Positions 1-6,432 of a DNA stretch of 6,959 bases are shown here, one piece after another (position 1 is the stretch's first letter; each line of letters begins with the position of its first letter). The stretch spans positions 1-6,959 of the forward strand of contig JAKAYH010000120.1 of the NCBI GenBank assembly GCA_021826835.1, given 5' to 3'. A model generated the notes under the pieces. That model ran no database searches. It was not told the DNA's origin and worked only from the letters and a program-made list of their open reading frames with translations. Made by a program: the position numbers and the translations under genes. Source of the stretch: Thermoplasmata archaeon (GTDB lineage Archaea > Thermoplasmatota > Thermoplasmata > Thermoplasmatales > Thermoplasmataceae).

Positions 1-68
1 TGTGGGGTAGCCTGGTATCCTTCCAGCTTCGGGAGTTGGAGACTCCGGTCCAAATCCGGGCAGACCCA
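1..68 (+). tRNA. tRNA-Pro (anticodon CGG), 5' end cut by window edge
   Basis: This is the 3' nine-tenths of a proline tRNA reading CCG codons. The first two bases are the end of the 5' acceptor strand; five bases (expected GGGTC) lie outside the window. The D arm is at 5-21. The anticodon stem CCAGC/GTTGG (23-27 and 35-39) encloses the loop TTCGGGA with anticodon CGG at 30-32. A four-base variable loop (40-43) and the T arm TCCGG/CCGGG (44-48, 56-60) follow. The 3' acceptor strand CAGACCC ends at 67 with discriminator A at 68. No CCA is encoded (TAA follows), which fits many archaeal tRNAs. The T loop reads TCCAAAT, so the usual T55 is C. tRNA genes are common integration sites, and the island starts just downstream, but no integrase is seen. 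Confidence 0.9.
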
Positions 69-207
69 TAACTAATAAAAAAAAGTTTCGTTAAATACTC
101 CAACCACACGATAAATGCATGGCTAGTAAATAAATAGAAAATAAACATAGTTACAGGGAAACGTATTCTAGCTTGTTAAAGAATAGATATCTGAGGAGTC
201 GATAGAT

Positions 208-267
208 ATGGATTATCAATTTCAGAAAGCACATAAAAATAGTAATGGATTGAATGAGGGCACATAA
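208..267 (+). CDS. possible 19-codon mini-ORF, doubtful
   Basis: ATG at 208 opens 19 codons ending at TAA 265-267. It is preceded by GAGGAG at 193-198 with nine bases of spacing, better than the ribosome site of the large gene downstream. The peptide is polar (it begins MDYQFQKAH) and has no recognisable motif. Its end overlaps a six-base inverted repeat (251-256 with 271-276). It could be a leader peptide, the surviving start of a lost gene, or chance. Only the good ribosome site argues for it. Confidence 0.15.
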   Translation: MDYQFQKAHKNSNGLNEGT

Positions 268-412
268 AGACATTCATTCCCAGACCAAACTAGAACTCTA
301 CATTTCGCATTTTTGTTAGGAATTTGCTAAGGATCTGAACAGTGAGTAATTGACCGTTATCCCCATAAATGAAAAATCTAAAAAAAATAAGTTGTGTCAA
401 TTTGAAAGATAA

Positions 413-426
413 TTCAATTTATTGAA
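413..426. repeat. short palindrome, possible operator
   Basis: TTCAAT at 413-418 and ATTGAA at 421-426 form a perfect inverted repeat with a two-base spacer. A further TTGAA at 402-406 makes an inverted pair with the left arm. It lies about 155 bases upstream of the ATPase gene. A dimeric regulator could bind such a site, but six-base arms made largely of A/T are easily produced by chance in DNA this rich in A and T. Confidence 0.2.
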
Positions 427-540
427 ATTACTTTATCACTGCATTATTTATTACGATTTAAAATGGTGATATGTTTCGATATAATGTTACGAGGGTTAGA
501 ACAAAGTTAAGAGTATTTGGGGGACTATACATATACGAAT

Positions 541-550
541 AATTTATATG
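541..550 (+). promoter_or_regulatory. TATA-like box upstream of the ATPase gene
   Basis: AATTTATATG resembles an archaeal box A (TTTATATA-like). It sits about 32-41 bases before the ATG at 582, so transcription starting about 25 bases downstream would give a very short leader. That would fit the weak ribosome site of this gene. A second candidate, ACTATACATATA, lies around 523-534. The surroundings are so A/T-rich that neither is distinctive. Confidence 0.3.
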
Positions 551-581
551 TAATTAGATTTTATCATATTGGTAAATTCAG

Positions 582-2483
582 ATGGCAGGTTGGTTTTTCA
601 AAGAACTTGGTGTTGGTTATGTTCGCCGTACTTCGCATATAGATGAATTTTTCAATAATTCAACAAAAGTGGATGCAATAGTGCGAGAGGCAATTCAAAA
701 TTCTGTTGATGCAAAAGATCACAATCAAGAAATAGTAATGGTTAGATTTAGACTTAGTAGAACGGGTTTGCATTTGGAAAAATCACTTTTAGAAAAATTA
801 CCGGAACATTTATCTTCTTCAGGAATAAATGTTTCTTCACAATTAGGGTCATCCGGAATTCCATATTTGTCCATAGAGGATTTTAACACAACAGGTTTGA
901 CCGGAAACCCAGATCAAAACAACATTAACTCTCAGGATGGAGATTTTTATAATTTTTGGTGGTCAGACGGGGTTATGAAAAAGGGTGGAAAATCAGGGGG
1001 AAGATGGGGTTTAGGAAAATATACATTTTTTGCATCTTCACAAATAAAGACTTTTTGGGGGCTAACAGTTAGGGAAGATAATGAGAACAAGATATTAATG
1101 GGTAGAGTGCTGCTTAAACCTCACACGGTTGAAAACGTATTTTACAATTCAGACGGTTTTTTTGTAACCTCCGATGAATTTCAACCTATTGTCGAAAGTG
1201 ATGAAATTAATAATTTTGAAAAAATATTTCAGTTGAATCGAAAGAAATTTAATGGATTGTCGATTGTAATTCCTTTTCCTTTACAGGAAATTGATCACGA
1301 TTCAATACTCTTGGCAATACTTGATCATTATCTATACTCTATAGTTACAGACAAAGTAAGAGTCAATATTTCTGAACATATAGCAGGGGATTCTGATAAA
1401 GAAACCATACTTAACAAAAATAATATCATTGAATTATTAAAAAGTAGAAACTCAGAAAATTCAAGTAAGTATTCCGAATATTATCAATTATCAAGAATTT
1501 TCGAACAGGTTCCTTCTACAAAAATTCACTGTGAACTTTCTATTGAAAATCTATCAAAACCCGAAATAACCGAAAAATCATTTGGTGAAGATCTTGAAAA
1601 TTTAAGGCGATTGTTCGAGGATTTAACTTCTAAAATTGTGATCAAACTTAGAATTCCTGTTATAATATACGAATCTTCCAACCATTCGTACAATTCCTAT
1701 TATGATATAGTTATTACTAAATTAAAAGACTCTGATAATTTCAATTCAAAAGTTTTTTGTCTGAGATCTGGTATTTTAGTTACTGATGCCATAAATATAA
1801 ATGCAAGAGGACTAGTAATAATGCTAATTGCAGAGGATGAAAAGATTGCAAAATTCTTGGGCGATGCCGAAAATCCATCTCATACTAAATGGAGTTCGAG
1901 AACAGAGAATTTCATAGAAACATATTCAAAGGGAAAATCATTGCTTTCCTTTATACTTGAAAGTCCGGGTAAAATTCTCGATTTACTTAGAAAGAGTCCA
2001 ACGAGAAGGGATATGAATCTATTAGAAGATGTATTTTATATAGATGTCGAACGCAATGTAACGACCCCAAGGGTTTCTAGTTCAGAAGTTCCCGTTATTA
2101 AAAAGAATCCTAGATTACTAGAGATTAATCAAACAACAGACGGTTTCTCAGTCTATTTGAACGATGAGTCATCGAAGTTGCAAGGAAGTGAAAAAATAAT
2201 TTTTCCATTTGATTGTAAGATCGAAACGGCATATGTGGTAAGACGTGGAAATCCCATTAAAAAATATACGGATCAGGATTTTGATTTATCTAAAAAACCT
2301 ATTAAGGTAGAAATTGAAGGGAATGGCGAACTAATTCAAAAGTACAATAATACGGCAATTGTTCGAGTTGATGATTATACATTTGCTTTTAAAGCTAGTG
2401 GATTTGATAAAAATCGAGATCTATATGTAAGTGCAAAAATTATTAAATCAGGGAGGGAATCAAATGCCAATAAGGAAGTTTAA
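582..2483 (+). CDS. GHKL (Bergerat-fold) ATPase, MORC/MutL-like, RM-associated
   Basis: A 633-residue cytoplasmic protein with an N-terminal ATP-binding domain of the Hsp90/MutL/histidine-kinase fold. Motif I is REAIQNSVDA at residues 35-44, with Mg-binding Asn40 and catalytic-type Glu36. Motif II is IEDFNTTGLTG at 98-108, with Asp100 in place of the textbook DxGxG spacing. The glycine-rich lid is GGRWGLGKYTFF at 139-150. A middle domain (about 220-470) includes DAENPSHTKW (428-437), and the C-terminal part (about 510-620) is beta-rich. There is no signal peptide, membrane segment or visible nuclease domain. Such ATPases act as ATP-driven clamps on DNA; related ones sit in restriction-modification loci. 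It is first of three coupled genes and overlaps the next by 20 bases. The start at 582 keeps the N-terminus WFFKELGVGYVRR intact, although no strong ribosome site precedes it. Fold assignment is firm; the role in defence is inferred. Confidence 0.82.
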   Translation: MAGWFFKELGVGYVRRTSHIDEFFNNSTKVDAIVREAIQNSVDAKDHNQEIVMVRFRLSRTGLHLEKSLLEKLPEHLSSSGINVSSQLGSSGIPYLSIEDFNTTGLTGNPDQNNINSQDGDFYNFWWSDGVMKKGGKSGGRWGLGKYTFFASSQIKTFWGLTVREDNENKILMGRVLLKPHTVENVFYNSDGFFVTSDEFQPIVESDEINNFEKIFQLNRKKFNGLSIVIPFPLQEIDHDSILLAILDHYLYSIVTDKVRVNISEHIAGDSDKETILNKNNIIELLKSRNSENSSKYSEYYQLSRIFEQVPSTKIHCELSIENLSKPEITEKSFGEDLENLRRLFEDLTSKIVIKLRIPVIIYESSNHSYNSYYDIVITKLKDSDNFNSKVFCLRSGILVTDAININARGLVIMLIAEDEKIAKFLGDAENPSHTKWSSRTENFIETYSKGKSLLSFILESPGKILDLLRKSPTRRDMNLLEDVFYIDVERNVTTPRVSSSEVPVIKKNPRLLEINQTTDGFSVYLNDESSKLQGSEKIIFPFDCKIETAYVVRRGNPIKKYTDQDFDLSKKPIKVEIEGNGELIQKYNNTAIVRVDDYTFAFKASGFDKNRDLYVSAKIIKSGRESNANKEV

Positions 2484-3261
2484 TTTTACAAACAGAATAA
2501 GGATTGGAAGGGATTGCATCAGTATTCAATTGGAAAACGAAAGGACCTCTCAATATGAATTTAGAGCAAAATTGAATCTTAATAATCTTGACTTTCCAAA
2601 AGATTCAGAAGTATTTCTGGAAGCTTACTACCAGACAGAGAAAAAAAGGTTTAGTTTTGGATCTTTAGGACAGCTATCTCAACCAAGCGACAGATCTCTT
2701 GCTGAATTTGCAAGTTTCGCAAATGTTAATTTTCGCTTATTAGTGGTCTCGCCAGGGGAACACAATAGAAGTATATTGGGTGTCGCTGATAGACTGACCC
2801 CGGAATATGGAGTAAATGGAAGAACACAGGGTAATGGAAAACTTTCAATTCTTCCAGTTGAAACTTCAGATGAAATGAGCGAAGCATGGAGATTGGACTT
2901 TTCAACTGACGAACCCGTTCTAATTCTAAATAGTCGACTATTTGACATTAAACAAAAATTAGACACGGATCCCATATTTAAATTGTTGATTTTACCGCAA
3001 GTAATTCGCTTTATTGTATACAGAATGATTTACATTGAACATGCTCAAATAGATGATGAGGACAGTGCTTATTCTAATTGGTTTAAATTTTTATTAAAAC
3101 AGCTGAAAAAAGGAGTAAAAATACCTTCTACCGATGTTGATTCTGTTGATTTTGATGAAGAACTTCTAGATAAATGGACTAATGATGTAATTGACAATTT
3201 TTGTGATTCATTAAAATTATTGGAAAATGTTAATTCTGTAGTTTTGGAGGTTAAGAAATGA
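2464..3261 (+). CDS. unknown-function protein coupled to the GHKL ATPase
   Basis: I do not recognise a named family. The 265-residue product has a beta-rich N-terminal half with RKFNFTNRIRI (4-14), FLEAYYQTEKKRFSFGSLG (51-69) and LLVVSPGEHNRSILGVADRL (92-111). The C-terminal half is more helical, with the hydrophobic stretch FKLLILPQVIRFIVYRMIYI at 172-191 and an acidic tail around 196-245. That stretch contains arginines and lysine, so it is more likely a buried helix than a membrane span. No PD-(D/E)XK, HNH or GIY-YIG motif is visible. The ATG at 2464 is chosen over an in-frame GTG at 2431 because GGGAGG at 2452-2457 is a strong ribosome site at the right distance. The start lies inside the end of the ATPase gene and the stop overlaps the next start (ATGA), so the three products are probably made together and may form one complex with the ATPase. 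Confidence 0.8.
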   Translation: MPIRKFNFTNRIRIGRDCISIQLENERTSQYEFRAKLNLNNLDFPKDSEVFLEAYYQTEKKRFSFGSLGQLSQPSDRSLAEFASFANVNFRLLVVSPGEHNRSILGVADRLTPEYGVNGRTQGNGKLSILPVETSDEMSEAWRLDFSTDEPVLILNSRLFDIKQKLDTDPIFKLLILPQVIRFIVYRMIYIEHAQIDDEDSAYSNWFKFLLKQLKKGVKIPSTDVDSVDFDEELLDKWTNDVIDNFCDSLKLLENVNSVVLEVKK

Positions 3262-3977
3262 AACTTAAAGTAATGAATATTGCAGGTATAAAAGCCTTTC
3301 AAGAATATCTCAGTAAATTAAAAAGTGATGGAACACTTGAAAAACCTGATTACAATACGGGGGAATATTCGTATGAATATGGTAAAGAATGTGTCATGCT
3401 AGATGACATAAATCCAATAAGCACAAGGATGCAATTAGCTCAATATCTTGACAAAGTTTTTACAGAAAATTCAATACATAGATCAGAAGTGATTGGTGAT
3501 AGAGGACTCTGGACATGGTTATCTTATGCATGGTTTGATCGATTAGCTCCAAAGGATGCAGGTTTTAGGAAAGTCAAAGAATATTACTCCTATGTGTATG
3601 TTCCCAGCTACAGAAGAAGTTATAGACACTCTATAGCATCAGCATATCTATTGTATACAGGATTAGGAGAGTCACTATCACGTTTATTTCTTGAATGTGA
3701 TATTAATGAACATAATGACTTTGTTGAGCAATTAGCATCTTCCGGGTATATAGTCTCTAACAAATCCATTATTGAAGCCGCTCATTTGTTATACTGGGAT
3801 TCCGTTTCTGGAAAAGCTAAACGGGGTTCCCAGACGAGGAATAAAACTGGCACACTTCGTAGATTTATTAGCGTTCTTGGCCAACTTGAAATTAACTATG
3901 ATATATATACAGCTACTTCTGAAGAGATATTGAATCTCCTACCTAGCGAATTTGATAAATGGAAGTCGCCTTCGTGA
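3258..3977 (+). CDS. unknown-function protein, possibly DUF6339-like
   Basis: A 239-residue soluble, mostly helical protein. Blocks that look conserved are RGLWTWLSYAWFDRL (82-96), the arginine/tyrosine-rich YRRSYRHSIASAYLLY (118-133), NKSIIEAAHLLYWDS (168-182) followed by basic residues, and a C-terminal segment with YDIYTATSEEILNLLPSEF (214-232). The pattern reminds me of DUF6339, a family I associate with cytosine methyltransferase and Vsr loci; this is from memory and uncertain. No catalytic motif can be named; Arg118/119/123 and His124 could contact nucleic acid. Its ATG overlaps the stop of the previous gene by four bases, with GGAGGT at 3246-3251 as ribosome site. An alternative ATG at 3273 would shorten it by five residues. 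The gene precedes the methyltransferase by 52 bases. Confidence 0.78.
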   Translation: MKLKVMNIAGIKAFQEYLSKLKSDGTLEKPDYNTGEYSYEYGKECVMLDDINPISTRMQLAQYLDKVFTENSIHRSEVIGDRGLWTWLSYAWFDRLAPKDAGFRKVKEYYSYVYVPSYRRSYRHSIASAYLLYTGLGESLSRLFLECDINEHNDFVEQLASSGYIVSNKSIIEAAHLLYWDSVSGKAKRGSQTRNKTGTLRRFISVLGQLEINYDIYTATSEEILNLLPSEFDKWKSPS

Positions 3978-4029
3978 AATGCTTTTCTATCCATAATTTA
4001 CTATAATGAATTTCCAATAGAGAATTGGG

Positions 4030-5619
4030 ATGGTAAGAATGATTAACGTAATTGATATCTTTGCTGGGCCCGGAGGTCTGAGCGAGGGATTTACATCTTA
4101 TATAAATCTAAAAGGAGAAAATATTTTCAACATTGTAATGTCCATTGAGAAGGAACATTATGCTTTCGAAACCCTCAAACTTAGGACATTCTTCAGAGAG
4201 TTTGCTGGCAAACCACCAAAAGAGTATTATGATTTTATTCGTGGTGAAATTTCAATTAATGAACTTTTTAATTTATTCCCAAAAGAGGCTGAAAATGCAT
4301 CCAAAAAAGTTTGGATGGTTGGTCTTGGTCCATCTGGTGCTTCGGTTTCAGAAATCCGAAAAAAGGTATTACCAACACTTGGTAATGATTCCACAACAGT
4401 CCTTATTGGAGGACCACCTTGCCAAGCGTATTCCTTAGTTGGAAGATCTAGAAATTCAGGTAACAAAAATTACAACCCTGAAAATGATGAAAGACAGAGA
4501 CTTTATGTCGAATATTTACAATTTTTGGCAGATTACACGCCGGCTGTTTTCGTAATGGAAAATGTGAAAGGGATAATATCTGCAAAACTTGGGGAAAAAG
4601 AAATTTTTAGATTGATACTAAATGATTTACAATATCCATCAATTGCTTTGGAGAAAGAAGGAAGAGATCTGCTGGTACATCCAAATGCTGAATATCGCAT
4701 ATTCTCGTTAAAAACCGGATTATTACTTAATGAGAACAATATGAGAGATGCTGTAATAAGGGCGGAAAATTACGGTGTACCCCAAACAAGGCACCGTGTT
4801 TTTCTCCTTGGAATAAGATCTGATTTACCTGTGACCAGCATTATACCTTTGAAAAAGACCAAAACAGTTCCTATATCTAGTGTTATATCGGATCTTCCCC
4901 CCATCAGGAGTGGACTTTCTGAAAAGCCAGATTCAGACATTGCTTGGAAAGATATCTTTCATTCACAATTGAAAAGCAATTGGATCGCAGGAAATTCTGA
5001 TAAAAACTATAGGGAATCTCTACATAGTAACATGAAAGAGTACCTTTGTAAAATTAATCCTCCAAAATTAGGCAAAGGAGGAGAATTCATTAGTGCATCC
5101 GTTGGGACTGAATACAATTCTTCGTGGTACAATGACAAAAATTTGTCAGGTGTCTGCAATCACATATCCAGAAATCACTTAGATGCTGATCTTTTTAGGT
5201 ACTTTTTTGCAGCTTGTTATGCAGAGATATATGAGACAAGCCCAAAACTAAAAGATTTTCCAAAAGATCTATTACCGAACCACGCTAGCGTTGGAGAGGC
5301 ATTAACTGGAAATGGGAATTTTTCAGATAGATTTAGAGTTCAAATTTCAAATCTACCTGGTAAAACTGTCGTTTCACACATAAGCAAAGATGGACATTAC
5401 TTCATTCACCCCGATCCGATGCAGTGCAGGAGCTTGACTGTTCGTGAAGTGGCGAGAATTCAAACATTCCCGGATAATTATTTTTTTTGCGGGCCAAGAA
5501 CAGCACAGTATGTTCAAGTTGGTAATGCAGTTCCACCATTTCTTGCAAAACAGATAGCTGAGATTATTGATGACATTTTTAACCAAGCAGTTAAAGGTGC
5601 AATAAACATCAAAATATAA
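4030..5619 (+). CDS. DNA (cytosine-5) methyltransferase
   Basis: This enzyme transfers a methyl group from S-adenosylmethionine to C5 of cytosine in a specific DNA site. All key motifs are present in the 529 residues: I VIDIFAGPGGLSEGF (7-21, SAM binding), IV GGPPCQAYSLVGRSR (127-141, nucleophile Cys131), VI MENVKG (176-181, Glu177), VIII QTRHRVFLLGIR (252-263), IX RSLTVREVARIQTFPD (467-482) and X QVGNAVPP (496-503). Motif IV lies about 50 residues later than in compact enzymes such as M.HhaI. About 200 residues separate VIII from IX; this target-recognition region includes CNHISRNH (376-383). The recognition site cannot be read from sequence. The start at 4030 has a poor ribosome site; ATG at 4039 would remove only three residues and also fits. 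In this locus it most likely protects host DNA from the ATPase-linked complex encoded upstream. Confidence 0.95.
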   Translation: MVRMINVIDIFAGPGGLSEGFTSYINLKGENIFNIVMSIEKEHYAFETLKLRTFFREFAGKPPKEYYDFIRGEISINELFNLFPKEAENASKKVWMVGLGPSGASVSEIRKKVLPTLGNDSTTVLIGGPPCQAYSLVGRSRNSGNKNYNPENDERQRLYVEYLQFLADYTPAVFVMENVKGIISAKLGEKEIFRLILNDLQYPSIALEKEGRDLLVHPNAEYRIFSLKTGLLLNENNMRDAVIRAENYGVPQTRHRVFLLGIRSDLPVTSIIPLKKTKTVPISSVISDLPPIRSGLSEKPDSDIAWKDIFHSQLKSNWIAGNSDKNYRESLHSNMKEYLCKINPPKLGKGGEFISASVGTEYNSSWYNDKNLSGVCNHISRNHLDADLFRYFFAACYAEIYETSPKLKDFPKDLLPNHASVGEALTGNGNFSDRFRVQISNLPGKTVVSHISKDGHYFIHPDPMQCRSLTVREVARIQTFPDNYFFCGPRTAQYVQVGNAVPPFLAKQIAEIIDDIFNQAVKGAINIKI

Positions 5620-5653
5620 ATTCAAATGAATAAGTTTTAAAATAAAAAATCAA

Positions 5654-5660
5654 AAATATA
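5654..5660 (+). promoter_or_regulatory. weak TATA-like box before the vsr-type gene
   Basis: AAATATA lies in the 103-base gap after the methyltransferase, about 63 bases before the TTG start at 5723. A start site some 25 bases downstream would leave a leader of about 40 bases containing the ribosome site. This raises the possibility that the endonuclease is transcribed separately from the upstream genes. The A/T-rich context makes this a weak call. Confidence 0.2.
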
Positions 5661-5722
5661 GGTTCACAATAGATTTAAAAGAATAACGTAAATTTACTTG
5701 AAGAATAATATAGGGTGATAAT

Positions 5723-6136
5723 TTGGACAAAATTTCAAAAATTAAAAGAAGTTGGAATATGTCACGAATAAAATCAACCAATACTTCACTCGAGTTGAAA
5801 GTTAGAAAGTATTTATTTGCAAATGGATATAGATATAAATTGCACTCAACGCTTATAGGTAAACCAGATTTATTATTTTCGAAGCAGAGAGTTGCAGTTT
5901 TTGTGAATGGGTGTTTCTGGCACATGCATGGTTGTAACTTATCAAAAATTCCTACTTCGAGAAGAGAATTCTGGGAAAAGAAATTGAATAGAAACAAAGC
6001 CAGAGATATCGAAGTGGAGGGTTTACTTAAAGAACTTGGTTGGAAAACAATTAGAATTTGGGAATGTGAAGTCAATAATAACATAGAAAAAGCAACCTAT
6101 GATCTTATCTGCATAATAGCTAAAAAATTTATTTAA
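5723..6136 (+). CDS. vsr: very short patch repair (Vsr) endonuclease
   Basis: Vsr enzymes nick DNA 5' of the T in T:G mismatches that arise when 5-methylcytosine deaminates, and are often encoded beside the matching methyltransferase, as here. The 137 residues are full length. Visible features are MSRIKSTNTSLEL (13-25), GKPDLLF (46-52) with catalytic Asp49 (E. coli Asp51), and NGCFWHMHGC (62-71) with intercalating Phe65/Trp66 and His67 (E. coli His69). Asp95 matches E. coli Asp97, and the zinc ligands are Cys64, His69, Cys71 and Cys115 in WEC. Asn62 stands where E. coli has His64. The start is TTG, chosen because AGGGTGAT at 5712-5719 is a strong archaeal ribosome site and because the family's usual N-terminus precedes MSRI; the first internal ATG would cut 12 residues. 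It may serve mismatch repair or act as the nuclease of the locus. Confidence 0.92.
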   Translation: MDKISKIKRSWNMSRIKSTNTSLELKVRKYLFANGYRYKLHSTLIGKPDLLFSKQRVAVFVNGCFWHMHGCNLSKIPTSRREFWEKKLNRNKARDIEVEGLLKELGWKTIRIWECEVNNNIEKATYDLICIIAKKFI

Positions 6137-6155
6137 TAACGAGTTTACACTACTA

Positions 6156-6161
6156 TTTTTT
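6156..6161 (+). terminator. oligo-T run after the vsr-type gene
   Basis: Six consecutive T residues start 20 bases past the stop codon of the endonuclease gene, followed by further T-rich clusters. Archaeal RNA polymerase terminates at oligo-T tracts without needing a hairpin, so this is a plausible 3' end for the plus-strand genes. Six T residues are not rare in this A/T-rich stretch. Confidence 0.3.
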
Positions 6162-6230
6162 GAAATTTCCTAACCTTTCCATGTGATTGATCCAATTTTA
6201 GATAATTTACTAGAATTACTTTAAAATACC

Positions 6231-6271
6231 TTTTGCACTTTGTTTCTAAATTTTTCATAAAATGTGCAAAA
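6231..6271. repeat. 8-bp inverted repeat, 25-base loop
   Basis: TTTTGCAC at 6231-6238 is the exact reverse complement of GTGCAAAA at 6264-6271. The arms could form a hairpin or mark the edge of a small lost element. The GTGCA core makes it slightly less likely to be chance than the pure A/T repeats nearby, but no matching second copy or target duplication is visible. Confidence 0.35.
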
Positions 6272-6432
6272 TATTTTTCATGTATAATTGGATATAAAAA
6301 TTATTGGAAAGAGCAATGATTAATAATGAATGTGGTTTACATAATATTATCTAATTTGCATCATCTCTTAAACAATATCTGTGGAAAAATAAGTTTAAAA
6401 TTAAACATAAATAGAATAATTTTTCTTGGGGT

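Larger units (their letters stand above)
69..581. other. A/T-rich intergenic spacer, no convincing gene
   Basis: This 513-base gap between the tRNA and the first island gene has many stops in all frames. What can be seen in it: a 19-codon mini-ORF at 208-267 preceded by GAGGAG; a short inverted repeat (TGAATG at 251-256, CATTCA at 271-276); a palindrome near 413-426; and TATA-like sequences near 523-550. On the minus strand a roughly 42-codon stretch is open across about 325-450, but it matches nothing I recognise and is not preserved as a gene. The stretch may be leftover DNA from earlier integrations beside the tRNA, but that is inference. Confidence 0.6.
6137..6432. other. A/T-rich convergent spacer, no gene seen
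   Basis: Nearly 300 bases with frequent stops in every frame lie between the plus-strand island and minus-strand sequences on the right. It holds the oligo-T run just after the endonuclease gene, an eight-base inverted repeat (6231-6271) and two copies of TTTTTCAT near 6250-6257 and 6273-6280. I see no protein or RNA gene in it. Confidence 0.6.

Noticed and set aside
413..426. Possible CRISPR or iteron array from the repeated TTGAA/TTCAA words
   Set aside because: Only three five-to-six-base words are present with irregular spacing; no repeat-spacer periodicity anywhere in the window.
325..450. Minus-strand open stretch of about 42 codons in the spacer (contains GDNGQLLTVQILSKF)
   Set aside because: No start with ribosome site, no recognised family, and such lengths occur by chance; it might be a relic, but the evidence is too thin to annotate.
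2431..2463. Upstream in-frame GTG start for the second gene, adding 11 residues
   Set aside because: No ribosome site precedes the GTG, whereas ATG 2464 has GGGAGG at a proper distance and begins with the natural-looking MPIRKFNFTN.
2679..3302. Two minus-strand frames of 98 and 77 codons opposite the second gene
   Set aside because: They lie antisense to well-supported plus-strand genes and lack ribosome sites or domain patterns; they are composition shadows.
582..3977. Reading the three coupled genes as a toxin-antitoxin or BREX/DISARM-type set
   Set aside because: No kinase, PglZ, helicase, phospholipase D or typical toxin motif is visible; the ATPase is of the GHKL fold, fitting MORC/MutL-linked RM loci instead.
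4145..4739. Short frames on both strands inside the methyltransferase
   Set aside because: They overlap a methyltransferase with all catalytic motifs in order; no independent coding evidence.
5650..6084. 144-codon minus-strand frame opposite the endonuclease gene
   Set aside because: It is fully antisense to a Vsr gene with every catalytic and zinc residue intact; its hydrophobic, serine-rich translation is a by-product of that frame.
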